A stretch of DNA of 64,000 bases from Methanosarcinaceae archaeon. GTDB lineage: Archaea > Halobacteriota > Methanosarcinia > Methanosarcinales > Methanosarcinaceae. Made by a program: the position numbers and the translations under genes. This document shows positions 56,981-64,000 of the stretch, piece by piece. Under the pieces are notes generated by a model. It was not told the origin of the DNA. It saw only the letters and a program-made list of their open reading frames with translations, and made no database searches. The stretch covers positions 20,674 to 84,673 of the forward strand of contig JAUWQD010000005.1 in assembly GCA_030611265.1 (NCBI GenBank), in the 5' to 3' direction. How positions within the stretch are numbered: the stretch's first letter is position 1; each line of letters opens with the position of its first letter.

Positions 56981-57101
56981 TATGGATATTAACGAGAATA
57001 AATATTACATTTCTTTAGTTTTATAAATGGTATTATAGATATAACTATAATCTTATAGTTCTATATGTGATCTAAATAATGGATTTAGTGATGTGAGATA
57101 A
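56981..57101. promoter_or_regulatory. Divergent viperin/CARF promoter with an 18-bp perfect palindrome
   Basis: 57043-57060 is a perfect inverted repeat AACTATAA-TC-TTATAGTT, a good candidate operator for the CARF-winged-helix protein. The part nearer the viperin gene (56981-57040) closely matches the region upstream of the kinase gene (58525-58585), including ATCAATATG, TTTAGTTTTAT and TATAGAT at matching distances from the start codons. The plus-strand CARF gene has GTGAGAT just before its ATG. Confidence 0.7.
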
Positions 57102-57857
57102 ATGACAGAAAATGAAATAGTTCACATAATGAGTGCAGGGGCAAACATACACAATACGTTTCCGGTAGCAATTAATAAAATATCCAGTGCAACAAAAGTC
57201 TATGTCATCGTGGAAGATAATGTGTATGAAGACGTAATTGATGAAAAACGCCAGAAGATGCTCGTAGATATCCGTGATTCAATCAAAACACTTAAAGAGA
57301 TAGCAAAACCGTTTGTTGAAAATGGGGTACATGAAATAAAGATTTCTGATGATTCACTTGAAAGCACCCGGGATGCGGTCATAAAAATATATTCTGAAAA
57401 TCAGGGAGCCAGATTTTTCTTTAATCTTTCTGGTGGCACAAAAATGCTGTCGATTGGTCTTTTTATGATGGGGCTGTGGATTGATGCTGTGCCATACGTT
57501 GTTGATCTAACTTCACAACCAAGAAAATTATCAGTTCCAAAGATTCACATAAATGACCTAACAGAAAATCCGAACCGTGTGTTGATATTGACAAAGCTTA
57601 ATGAGACAAAGTCCAAGAGGATGACCAGAAAAGATCTGTTCGATAAAGCTGCTAAAGAATACATACCCATTAGAGAACGCGAAAGGAAAAAGATGGAGTT
57701 AAAGCAGGGAACGTTCAATTCACTTATTACAAGTTTACTTGAGTGGGAACTCATAAGCGAAGAGTTTAAAGAGGGGAGTAAAAAGGAAAAAGTATATCGC
57801 ATAACTCCTGACGGGGAATTCACTTTGAACTTTATTGAGATAAAGAATCGCAAATAA
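57102..57857 (+). CDS. CARF-domain winged-helix transcription regulator (Csa3-like)
   Basis: 251 residues. Residues 1 to about 160 form a CARF (Rossmann-like) domain: a first strand IVHIMSAGANIHNT, and the ligand-loop motif FFNLSGGTKMLSIGLF, the N-[LI]-[ST]-G-G-T-K hallmark. Residues 165-251 are a winged helix (NRVLILTKLNETKSKRMTRK; SLITSLLEWELISEEFKEGS). The build matches Csa3-like regulators that bind cyclic oligoadenylates made by type III CRISPR Cas10. It is divergent from the viperin operon and faces a palindrome, so it probably controls that operon and the kinase gene. Confidence 0.82.
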   Translation: MTENEIVHIMSAGANIHNTFPVAINKISSATKVYVIVEDNVYEDVIDEKRQKMLVDIRDSIKTLKEIAKPFVENGVHEIKISDDSLESTRDAVIKIYSENQGARFFFNLSGGTKMLSIGLFMMGLWIDAVPYVVDLTSQPRKLSVPKIHINDLTENPNRVLILTKLNETKSKRMTRKDLFDKAAKEYIPIRERERKKMELKQGTFNSLITSLLEWELISEEFKEGSKKEKVYRITPDGEFTLNFIEIKNRK

Positions 57858-57942
57858 GGCTTTTAATAATCTTGATTGATGAAATGAATTTTTGATACAT
57901 TGATTGGAACAATCTGTTGAGCTCGGTATTCTACTGAGATAT

Positions 57943-58524
57943 TTAATTATTGTTGGCAAGAATCCGGTTCAAATTATCAATTGCATTTTCATCCATCTGG
58001 ACGATATGAAGTTTAATCCCATAATCTTTTGTGACCTTTAATGCCATTTTTCGCTCAAAGTCAAGTTCTTTTTTTATGATGTCAAGATCAACGATTCGTT
58101 TTTTGCTTGTATCACGTTTACGGTGAATTTGAATCTTCTCGGGGGTGCAATCGAGTAGAATAAACTCCGTGAAAAAGTCAAAATCCTTGTGTGTGAGTAT
58201 CATGTCAATTTCACTGGTCTTTAAATTATAAACGGTAAGATGACAATCAACCAACATATCTTTTCCAGTCGTATGTTGAATATCCCATCGAGCGTCGTTG
58301 AGCTTTAACCTGTGAATGTATTTCTCATTTTCAGGTAAAAATTCAAATTGATCGTAGGCTTCCCCCATCAATTCCTGCAAGATATCAGAACCGGAAATGG
58401 AAACGATTTCTGAATTCTGTTCGTCAGTCTTTTTCAATAGAGTTGTTTTTCCTACGCCTCTTATTCCTATAAAGCAAATGCGTCTTAATGAATTGATATT
58501 GGTAGTAGTATTTTCTTTCATCAA
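57943..58524 (-). CDS. P-loop nucleoside monophosphate kinase-like protein
   Basis: 193 residues with Walker A FIGIRGVGKTTLL, ISGSDILQELMGEA, DARWDIQHTTGKDMLVDCH (compare VVDTH of archaeal adenylate kinase AdkA), an EFILLDCTPEKIQIHRKRD strand-lid segment with arginines, and a C-terminal LHIVQMD strand. The order resembles AdkA-type NMP kinases. Viperin genes are often next to nucleotide kinases (vertebrate CMPK2; several prokaryotic viperin loci), which could supply or process the substrate. It is convergent with the CARF gene but shares the viperin upstream sequence. A motif-level assignment; another small P-loop kinase is possible. Confidence 0.65.
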   Translation of the reverse strand: MMKENTTTNINSLRRICFIGIRGVGKTTLLKKTDEQNSEIVSISGSDILQELMGEAYDQFEFLPENEKYIHRLKLNDARWDIQHTTGKDMLVDCHLTVYNLKTSEIDMILTHKDFDFFTEFILLDCTPEKIQIHRKRDTSKKRIVDLDIIKKELDFERKMALKVTKDYGIKLHIVQMDENAIDNLNRILANNN

Positions 58525-58590
58525 TATGATTATTGATTCAAATATATATCATATTTATTTAGTTTTATCAATAGCACTATAGATGAAAAT
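58525..58590 (-). promoter_or_regulatory. Kinase promoter, near-copy of the viperin promoter
   Basis: Read on the plus strand, TTCATCAATATGATTATTGA, then TTTATTTAGTTTTATCAATA, then CTATAGATGAAAATATTA aligns without large gaps with the viperin 1 upstream region at 56976-57045. Both start codons sit at the same place in the alignment (both genes begin ATGATGAA). This indicates a shared promoter and operator. Confidence 0.65.
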
Positions 58591-58608
58591 ATTAAATTGG
58601 AAGTACAT

Positions 58609-59043
58609 TTAAATCCCCATCCCAGCCATCATCCCACAAGTATTTTCACAATAAAAACTCCCATCCAATGGCTCCCCCAAACCCCTTTTCAACCTCACCA
58701 CATCTTCCCATGTATCAACATCATACCATTCATCAATGAGAGATACTGACAATCCCACACTCGCCGCCCTTTCCAGAGTCGCCCCCGTCACCTCCCCCGT
58801 ACTCCATGGAATATCCCGGAACAGTTCAGGAATATGGCTACTAAGCCCGATCAGGTAATATCCCCCATCCAGACAAGGGCCGATCACGGCATCCGCTTTA
58901 TCAAGACATTCCAGACCGCCATAGATATACCCCGATGGCAGGTTTGGACTGTCACTATCCAGAATGACCACTTTTTCATATCCCTGCTCAAAAAGAGATA
59001 TCGATGCATTTGCCAGCTTCTGGGGTCCTCTGCAAGAATATCC
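58609..59043 (-). pseudogene. Truncated DUF2064 glycosyltransferase-like gene
   Basis: The frame reads GPQKLANASISLFEQGYEKV, then VILDSDSPNLP, AVIGPCLDGGYYLIGLS, IPWSTGEVTGATLERA and WYDVDTWEDVVRL: the C-terminal two-thirds of the DUF2064 (TIGR04282) nucleotidyl/glycosyl-transferase-like family. Stops TAA-TGA lie directly upstream in frame, and the N-terminal KTRL half is missing. A shorter protein from 58971 is possible but would lack the active site. Another frame just upstream (DRSFDPALPKYNEDILAEDP) is unassigned. Confidence 0.6.
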
Positions 59044-59313
59044 TCATTATATTTGGGTAAGGCAGGATCAAACGATCGATCGTTTTCATATTGGCCGTTT
59101 TTATGAATGCATTAGGATTCAGACTGGAATTTCTGGGGAAATATATTTCGGATAAGTAATTTTTTGAGTCGATATTCGAATCACATTGTATGAAAAAGTT
59201 TAACTTTAGTGAAGTATATGATTTAAGTGGAGTGGAAATTACTGATATTTTTGGGCACTGGTAAGTGTCAAAAAGTTAGAAGATCACTTTAAAATAGATT
59301 TTGGGGTACGATT

Positions 59314-59727
59314 ATGGATGATATTACTCGTTTAATTAACAGGATCGATAACAATATTCTTACATCATCTGATCTGTCATTATTTGCAGAATTGTTGAAA
59401 AAATCTCATGTAGGAATGCCTGGCCTGGAAAAGCTTTCGAAGGATGATGTCCAATGGTTTCAAACATATGCTTTTACACTAAAAAAAGTGGAACTTTTAA
59501 AGGAAGGTGAACTCTATGACATTGGAAGTGGCGGAGATTGGAGGCAAGCCGTGGATGATTTCAGTAAATTGAGGTTCCTGGTGGATGAGCTTGAAGAAAG
59601 AGAACTGGTAGATGAAGTTGCCTGGTACATTGAGGGCATTGCCCTATACAATATCACAAATCCTGAAAATTATAAGAGATATATGTATGCTAAAATTCGA
59701 AACCATCTGGAAAAAATAAAGAAATAA
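59314..59727 (+). CDS. Small helical protein, function unknown
   Basis: 137 residues, largely alpha-helical and acidic: MDDITRLINRIDNNI, GMPGLEKLSKDDVQW, DIGSGGDWRQAVDDFSKLRF and a lysine-rich end. No family recognised. It is preceded by an AT-rich leader and no strong ribosome site. It lies within decayed sequence, but its own frame is intact. Confidence 0.5.
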   Translation: MDDITRLINRIDNNILTSSDLSLFAELLKKSHVGMPGLEKLSKDDVQWFQTYAFTLKKVELLKEGELYDIGSGGDWRQAVDDFSKLRFLVDELEERELVDEVAWYIEGIALYNITNPENYKRYMYAKIRNHLEKIKK

Positions 59728-59747
59728 TGGCATCAAAGCCAAAATAC

Positions 59748-59925
59748 TTACAAAACAACAACCCGACTCTTATTTCCAACACTAAGCTCGATCACATCAT
59801 TGAAACCGGATTTTAAATAAGCATCGATTACCTGCATTCCGGTATCGATGTCAAGCTTATCCACAAGAGGTGCGTGGTCGCCCCAGAGTACAATTATTAT
59901 GCGTCCACTGTCATCGTTTTTATTG
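59748..59925 (-). pseudogene. RPA-like OB-fold relic, copy 1
   Basis: The minus strand reads DDSGRIIIVLWGDHAPLVD, then KLDIDTGMQVIDAYLKSGFN, and ends IELSVGNKSRVVVL. The DxxGxIxxxLWGDHA...ELSVGxxSRV pattern resembles the OB fold of archaeal replication protein A. Only about 55 residues remain in a usable frame. Confidence 0.5.
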
Positions 59926-60060
59926 TTTTTTGTTTTAGTTGAGCAAATGCTAATGAAAACACAGCGCAAACATCCTATAAAGGTCAATATTCGCAAAATA
60001 CACAGAGCCATTCAATACTAATCCAAATTAGTACTAATCATGGTTAGGAAATTTAACTTG
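59748..60060. repeat. Duplicated segment, copy 1 (RPA relic plus ATPase leader)
   Basis: The RPA relic, a spacer with CAAAATACACA and TTAGTACTAATCATGGTTAG, and GAAATTT are repeated at 60704-61115. In copy 2 ATGGTTAGGAAATTT continues into the DUF234 ATPase gene at 61104; in copy 1 the frame leaves after a few codons (MVRKF, then NLITIPC and a stop). So copy 1 once led into an ATPase gene or is a partial duplication. Confidence 0.65.
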
Positions 60061-60325
60061 ATAACTATACCATGCAGATAAAGCTGCGTTTGGGTGTGCC
60101 GTCGCAACTTTTGACTTGCCAAATGTTGTGAACTATTTTTATCCAAAAACACTAACAGTAAGTCAATAAAAGTTCTTAAACGATGAAAAATGGCAAGTTA
60201 TTTAAGTAATCTATTTAATGCTAACGTTAAGTGGGTTCTGTGAAACCGAGTTTTATTAATTGTGTATAATTTGTAAAATTATATACTTGGCAGTATTCAT
60301 TGAACTCGTAAAGGAGGTAAATAAA

Positions 60326-60655
60326 ATGAAGATCTTACCCGTATTTCTTTTGGCAATAACCACAATTTTGGTTTCCACTGCATTGGCTGCACCCATATTA
60401 GACATGTATTCAGATGATATTGATTGCAGAGCTTGTCATAATGATGCTAATATTCTTAGGAATACAAATCATGAGAATTCGCATAATGGTACTGAATGCT
60501 CAGAATGTCATGTAAAGAACGCACCGAAGAAACTCGATTGTATGTTGTCAGATTGCCACGCTGAAGATGATGAAGGTGTAGAAAACCATCATGAATTAGA
60601 AGTTGAAAGCTGCCTTATATGTCATGAAAAAGGAGTTCCAAGAGGAAACTTATAG
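60326..60655 (+). CDS. Small secreted multihaem c-type cytochrome (four haem-like motifs)
   Basis: From ATG 60326 (strong AAGGAGGTAA seven bases upstream) the protein has 109 residues. A signal peptide (VFLLAITTILVSTALA) is followed by haem motifs CRACH, CSECH and CLICH, plus CMLSDCH, a CX4CH variant. Extra histidines near each (NHENSH, ENHHE) could be distal ligands. It would be an extracytoplasmic electron carrier, as in cytochrome-containing Methanosarcinales and ANME archaea. It lies between the two copies of a duplicated segment. The stop is TAG. Confidence 0.8.
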   Translation: MKILPVFLLAITTILVSTALAAPILDMYSDDIDCRACHNDANILRNTNHENSHNGTECSECHVKNAPKKLDCMLSDCHAEDDEGVENHHELEVESCLICHEKGVPRGNL

Positions 60656-60657
60656 TT

Positions 60658-60685
60658 AGTGGTAGTGGAAAAACTCCACACCACT
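60658..60685 (+). terminator. Hairpin directly after the cytochrome gene
   Basis: AGTGGTAGTGGA-aaaac-TCCACACCACT forms an 11-pair stem with one bulge, three bases after the stop codon. A terminator or message-stabilising hairpin is likely; no long T-run follows. Confidence 0.5.
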
Positions 60686-60703
60686 TCCATTTGTGGAAAT
60701 TTC

Positions 60704-60867
60704 TCACAAAACAATAACCCGACTCCGATTCCCAACACTCAACTCGATCTCATCATTGAAACCGGATTTTGAATAAGCATCTATTACCTGTATTCCTGTA
60801 TCAATATCAAGTTCATCCACAATAAGTGCGTGGTCGCTTCAAAGTGAAATGCGTATGCACCCCTTCA
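60704..60867 (-). pseudogene. RPA-like OB-fold relic, copy 2
   Basis: The minus strand reads MKGCIRISL-stop-SDHALIVDELDIDTG, then IQVIDAYSKSGFN and ELSVGNRSRVIVL. The Trp of LWGDHA (copy 1) is now TGA at 60839-60841. It is clearly a sibling of the copy at 59748. Confidence 0.55.
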
Positions 60868-61103
60868 TCGTGTGTGAATGCCCACAGCTCGCCCAGTCCT
60901 GACATGGTATAATTTTTATATAGTCCATAATTGTTTCTCCAATTGGATTTAATGACATTTTTTCTTATAGTATCATGCTGAATGTCATCGTTTTTAGTTT
61001 TAGTTGAGCAAGTGCTGATAAAAATATATCGCAAATATCCTATAATGGCAAATATTCACAAAATACACATAGAATTAAATACTAATCTACATTAGTACTA
61101 ATC

Positions 61104-62489
61104 ATGGTTAGGAAATTTGTTGGACGCCAAAAAGAGATTGCACTTTTGGAAAATGAATGGAACAAAACAAATGGAAAGTTGATCATACTATACGGAAGAC
61201 GGCGCATAGGTAAGACGCGGCTCATAACAGAGTTCATATCAGATAAGAAGGGAATATTTTATTTTGCACAGGACACCTCCCCTCGAATCCAGATTGCCGG
61301 ATTACAGGAGAAGATTGCAGAGTTTACGGGAGATGAGATACTAAGAACACTTGAGATCAAAGATTGGGATCAGTTGTTTGGTTATCTTGCAAAAAATTGT
61401 CCGGACGAGCGGTTCTATTTGGCTATTGATGAGTTTTCATATCTCATAAAAAACGACCGAAGTATACTCAGTATCCTGCAAAAATACTGGGATACCCTCT
61501 TTTCGTCATCAAATATATTTATTATTCTTTCCGGCTCGATGTTGGGACTTATGAGTGAGATGGTTTTATCCCATGCATCTCCTCTTTATGGGCGACGTAG
61601 CAGGGATATGCTTTTGGAAGGACTTCCTTTTTCAGCTTCAAGAGAGTTTCTTAATATGTCTTTTCAAGAGGCACTTGAAACATACATGATACTTGGGGGA
61701 GTGCCGGAGTATCTTCTAAAAGCTTCAGAATACACAGATATTTTGGATTTTGTTGAAAAGGAGTTCTTTGACAAGTTTGGTTATTTTTACAGAGAACCTT
61801 ACTTTATAATCTCTCAGGAGTTCAAAGAACTAAAGACATATTTCTCCATACTCAATTCCATCGCCTTTGGAAATACAAAACCCACAGAGATCGCAAATTT
61901 TGTAGGTGTGGATGCACGGAAGATCTATCCATACCTTGAAAATCTTATTCGTCTGGAATTCATTGAACGGAGGGTATCCGTTTTTGGAAACCAGAAAAAA
62001 GGCATATACCTTATAAAAGATCAGGTCTTCGACTTTTGGTTCAATTTTGTTTTTAAGTATAAGGGGGATATTGAAAAAGAAGTTTTCGAGCTGAAAAATG
62101 ATGAGATGCCCACATATTTCGGAAAAAAGTTCGAGACTTTTGTTGAGCAGGAAGTCATTCATCACTTAATTCCCGATTTCTGCAAGATTGGCCGGTGGTG
62201 GCACAAAGGCGAAGAGATAGATCTGCTGGCATTGAATGAAGATGAAAGAAAGATAGCTTTTATCGAATGCAAGTGGCAGAATGTAGACATAAGGAGATCA
62301 AAATATATACTCACTGATCTCAAACGCAAAGCTGCGCTGGTAAAATGGAAAAATGACGAGCGCAGTGAGGTTTATGGTATAATCGCAAAAAAGATCGAAG
62401 GAAAGGAAAAGTTGAGGGAAGAGGGGTATCTGGCTTTTGATATTGAGGATCTTAGGTTGTGGTTTGATGGGGTAGATGTCGAAGATTAG
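61104..62489 (+). CDS. Archaeal AAA ATPase with C-terminal DUF234 domain (second copy)
   Basis: 461 residues: KFVGRQKEIALLENEW, Walker A LYGRRRIGKTRLI, Walker B YLAIDEFSYL, sensor region IILSGSMLGLMSEM, SPLYGRRSRDM, a winged helix (about 250-300), and a DUF234 tail with GRWWHKGEEIDLLAL and IAFIECKWQ. Closely similar in plan to the gene at 28322-29686. The start codon lies in a segment duplicated at 59980-60060. The role is unproven. Confidence 0.85.
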   Translation: MVRKFVGRQKEIALLENEWNKTNGKLIILYGRRRIGKTRLITEFISDKKGIFYFAQDTSPRIQIAGLQEKIAEFTGDEILRTLEIKDWDQLFGYLAKNCPDERFYLAIDEFSYLIKNDRSILSILQKYWDTLFSSSNIFIILSGSMLGLMSEMVLSHASPLYGRRSRDMLLEGLPFSASREFLNMSFQEALETYMILGGVPEYLLKASEYTDILDFVEKEFFDKFGYFYREPYFIISQEFKELKTYFSILNSIAFGNTKPTEIANFVGVDARKIYPYLENLIRLEFIERRVSVFGNQKKGIYLIKDQVFDFWFNFVFKYKGDIEKEVFELKNDEMPTYFGKKFETFVEQEVIHHLIPDFCKIGRWWHKGEEIDLLALNEDERKIAFIECKWQNVDIRRSKYILTDLKRKAALVKWKNDERSEVYGIIAKKIEGKEKLREEGYLAFDIEDLRLWFDGVDVED

Positions 62490-62670
62490 ATGTGAATGAG
62501 TCACGGATTCCAGACCAAATATTTAAACCTGTGATGAATTTTATAGGCTGATTAAGTAAGTCCTTTGCAAGATGATCTTCAAAAAGGCGAATTTCTTTAG
62601 GATAATATAATTCCATCATCCGTGTTGCTGCTGCCCCGACAGCTGTTGTATCCGGTTTATTTTTAACCAT
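62452..62670 (-). pseudogene. N-terminal fragment of a class I SAM methyltransferase
   Basis: From ATG 62670 (GGAGGGTGG upstream) the frame reads KPDTTAVGAAATRMMELYYP, then KEIRLFEDHLAKDLL. This is the N-terminal signature of the leucine-carboxymethyltransferase-like family (TIGR00027). After about 50 residues the similarity ends and a stop follows at 62452, overlapping the ATPase end. The remaining 200 or so residues with the SAM site are gone. Confidence 0.55.
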
Positions 62671-62716
62671 AACGCCACCCTCCAAATTTATATTGGCGCA
62701 ATGGCATATAACTCGT

Positions 62717-62830
62717 TTGTATGCGAAGTGCTTCGTATCATCATATGGCGATGACGTTGCTAGATATGCTGTTCATCATGTAAATAAAGATGGGATGGGG
62801 ATAAAAGGCGTCGATATTATCGGTAATTGA
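62717..62830 (+). pseudogene. C-terminal fragment of an unknown protein
   Basis: An open plus-strand stretch reads YAKCFVSSYGDDVARYAVHH, then VNKDGMGIKGVDIIGN and TGA. It looks protein-like but has no start codon; I cannot name it. Confidence 0.3.
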
Positions 62831-62904
62831 TGAAAAAAAGATACTTGAGGTGATAATGCCATTTACTCTAAATAATTATGTAAGTGAGAGGCAAATGTCG
62901 AAAT

Positions 62905-63420
62905 TTAGAATTGTAGTGCCGCCAACTCACGCTTATTCAATATTACATTTGGTTTGCATATTTCAGCAATATTATCGTTCTTTAATATATTTTTATTACT
63001 TTCTTGTTTGTATATTTTTGGTGGGCTTATCCCCTTCGGGTATAGTGTTTTATCTAGAACGAATTTGAATGATCTTCCATCTTTAGTGCAAACAATCTTG
63101 CATTTAGATACTATAATAATAGCAACTATATGTGGATCGTTGAATTTTTTATCATTGACCTTAGCCTTCAGACATTCTTCAATGGCATCCACTTTTTCAC
63201 AATCATGCAGCTCTATAACTTTGCCTTTATCTTTTAGTCGTCTAAAAATGGGAACAAATTTCTTTGTTTTCACCAATTCATTAAAATATGTCGTTCCCCC
63301 ATACACAATTGTGCCATTTTTATGTAAAATCCAATCATGAACTGGTTTAAATTGATTGTGTTCCTTTGAACTAGTTACAAAAACAGAAGCCATTGCATTA
63401 GTATCAATTACTATGCACAT
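62905..63420 (-). CDS. PIN-like nuclease domain protein
   Basis: 171 residues starting MCIVIDTNAMASVF (first acidic residue D6), with FNELVK, a NDPHIVAIIIVSKC segment and VCTKDGRSF supplying the further acidic residues of a PIN fold. The C-terminal 40 residues are basic and polar. PIN domains are metal-dependent RNases, often toxins. It starts within a few bases of the ATPase stop (TAG-T-ATG), so it pairs with the DUF3696-type ATPase and not with a classic antitoxin gene. Confidence 0.7.
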   Translation of the reverse strand: MCIVIDTNAMASVFVTSSKEHNQFKPVHDWILHKNGTIVYGGTTYFNELVKTKKFVPIFRRLKDKGKVIELHDCEKVDAIEECLKAKVNDKKFNDPHIVAIIIVSKCKIVCTKDGRSFKFVLDKTLYPKGISPPKIYKQESNKNILKNDNIAEICKPNVILNKRELAALQF

Positions 63421-63421
63421 A

Positions 63422-64000
63422 CTATATCCCCAACAATTCTAATTCTTCATTAATAAAAAAATCGGAAAACGATGCTGGTTGGTCTTTTGTATAGTTGCCA
63501 TCAGTTTGTATTTCGATTACATGAATCCTATTACCTGTGTCGCTTCTTTCAAAAAAGAGTACTTGGGACTGGATATCATCTTTTTTATTTTTGCTGAGTT
63601 TAATTCTGAATCTATTAATCAAGTATTCACTATGAGTTTCTATAATAAATTTTTTGTTATCATCTAAATGAATATCGAATATAAGTTCACCTAGAGCAGC
63701 TTGCGCTTTAGGATGTAGATGAACTTCAGGTTGCTGAATTGAAAAACAACTATCATCAAGACGCGCCACTAAATCAGTCATGATTGGCAGTACTTGAGAA
63801 ACGCCATAACCAACGTTAGAAATCTTAAAATCTTGATTACTCAAAGTTATATTTAGTTCATACCTGTCTATCGGCTAAGTTAGTAACTAGGTTTGAAGGG
63901 ATAGAATATTGAAGGGTTTTAACGTCTTCTCTATCTCTTTTGTCACATGTGTCCATCGATGAATTTTTACTTTTTTCGATGTCAATTCCACCTCATATAT
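63422..64000 (-). pseudogene. DUF3696/AAA_15-type ATPase with two in-frame TAG codons (cut by window edge)
   Basis: The C-terminal 140 residues read ISNVGYGVSQVLPIMTDLVA (signature), SIQQPEVHLHPKAQAALGEL (Walker B), FIIETHSEYLINRFRIK (switch His), and end FSDFFINEELELLGI. Upstream in the same frame, after TAG at 63875-63877, four codons and a second TAG at 63887-63889, the frame stays open to the window edge with THVTKEIEKTLKPFNILSL, the piece expected just before the signature in this family. So one gene carries two amber codons. Decay is the simplest reading; amber readthrough is the other. A truncated product from TTG 63844 would lack Walker A. Confidence 0.65.

Noticed and set aside
52000..58700. 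CRISPR array or cas genes next to the CARF gene
   Set aside because: I looked for regularly spaced direct repeats and Cas10/Cmr/Csm-like proteins around the CARF gene and found none; any source of cyclic oligonucleotides must lie outside the window.
58971..59155. Second open frame upstream of the DUF2064 fragment (DRSFDPALPKYNED...)
   Set aside because: It reads like protein but matches nothing I can name and has no start; kept only as a remark with the pseudogene.
61830..62165. Minus-strand open frames inside the DUF234 ATPase gene and similar overlaps elsewhere (for example 3070-3882, 17934-18353, 43575-44594)
   Set aside because: These are antisense shadows of well-supported genes; they lack ribosome sites and family motifs.

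Overview
The window reads as a euryarchaeal genome of the Methanosarcinales type (a methanogen or an ANME-2-like relative; I cannot place it more finely). The reasons are a glyA-folD-dihydropteroate synthase-like-MetV-like cluster for one-carbon metabolism, a DUF1894 protein beside purM, archaeal-type phosphoglycerate mutase, corrinoid-dependent core-type methionine synthase, archaeal Rnl3 RNA ligase, a SelB-like factor, a CxxC-x17-CxxC protein, S-layer-like and PGF-CTERM-like surface proteins, GTG/TTG starts behind GGTGAT-type ribosome sites, and a small multihaem cytochrome. No tRNA, rRNA or CRISPR array was recognised.

Layout. 0-4.8 kb: C1 and pterin genes, interrupted by an AAA/DUF4143 ATPase behind a threefold operator/promoter repeat. 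4.8-8.8 kb: an AT-rich island holding an RnlA-like HEPN toxin gene followed by RNase HIII; fragments of pyrK lie on both sides. 8.8-21.2 kb: pyrDK, a group II intron relic, a double-DUF262/HNH nuclease, hemC-hemL, a ferredoxin-type DUF362 protein, DUF1894-purM and aspartate kinase. 21.3-26 kb: an ABC exporter and membrane or surface proteins. 26-33.4 kb: apgM, a stand-alone LigD-type phosphoesterase, a DUF234 ATPase, a broken mobB-moaE fusion and methionine synthase. 33.4-41.7 kb: a secreted subtilisin, SpoIIM-like protein, hisG, a KaiC-like ATPase pair, a SelB-like protein and RNA ligase. 41.8-46.4 kb: five consecutive CBS-domain genes. 47.4-52.1 kb: a flavin disulfide reductase, glucose dehydrogenase, GH15 glucoamylase and a one-finger C2H2 microprotein.

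The most exciting region is 52.2-58.6 kb. Two tandem viperin homologues are followed by a 1001-residue TPR protein that ends in a HEPN-type RNxxxH RNase signature. A CARF-winged-helix regulator is transcribed divergently, with a perfect 18-bp palindrome between the two. A nucleoside-monophosphate-kinase-like gene follows, and its upstream region is nearly a copy of the viperin upstream region. I read this as one regulon: a ligand-sensing CARF switch controlling production of antiviral ddh-nucleotides plus an RNase effector. No CRISPR locus is in the window.

58.6-64 kb is a decayed region: a truncated DUF2064 gene, two copies of an RPA-like relic, a tetrahaem cytochrome between those copies, a second DUF234 ATPase, a truncated methyltransferase, and a PIN / DUF3696-ATPase pair whose ATPase has two in-frame amber codons.

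Several dispersed repeat families occupy the spacers. The clearest is a roughly 62-nt double-hairpin element (at least seven copies) with compensatory changes in both stems.
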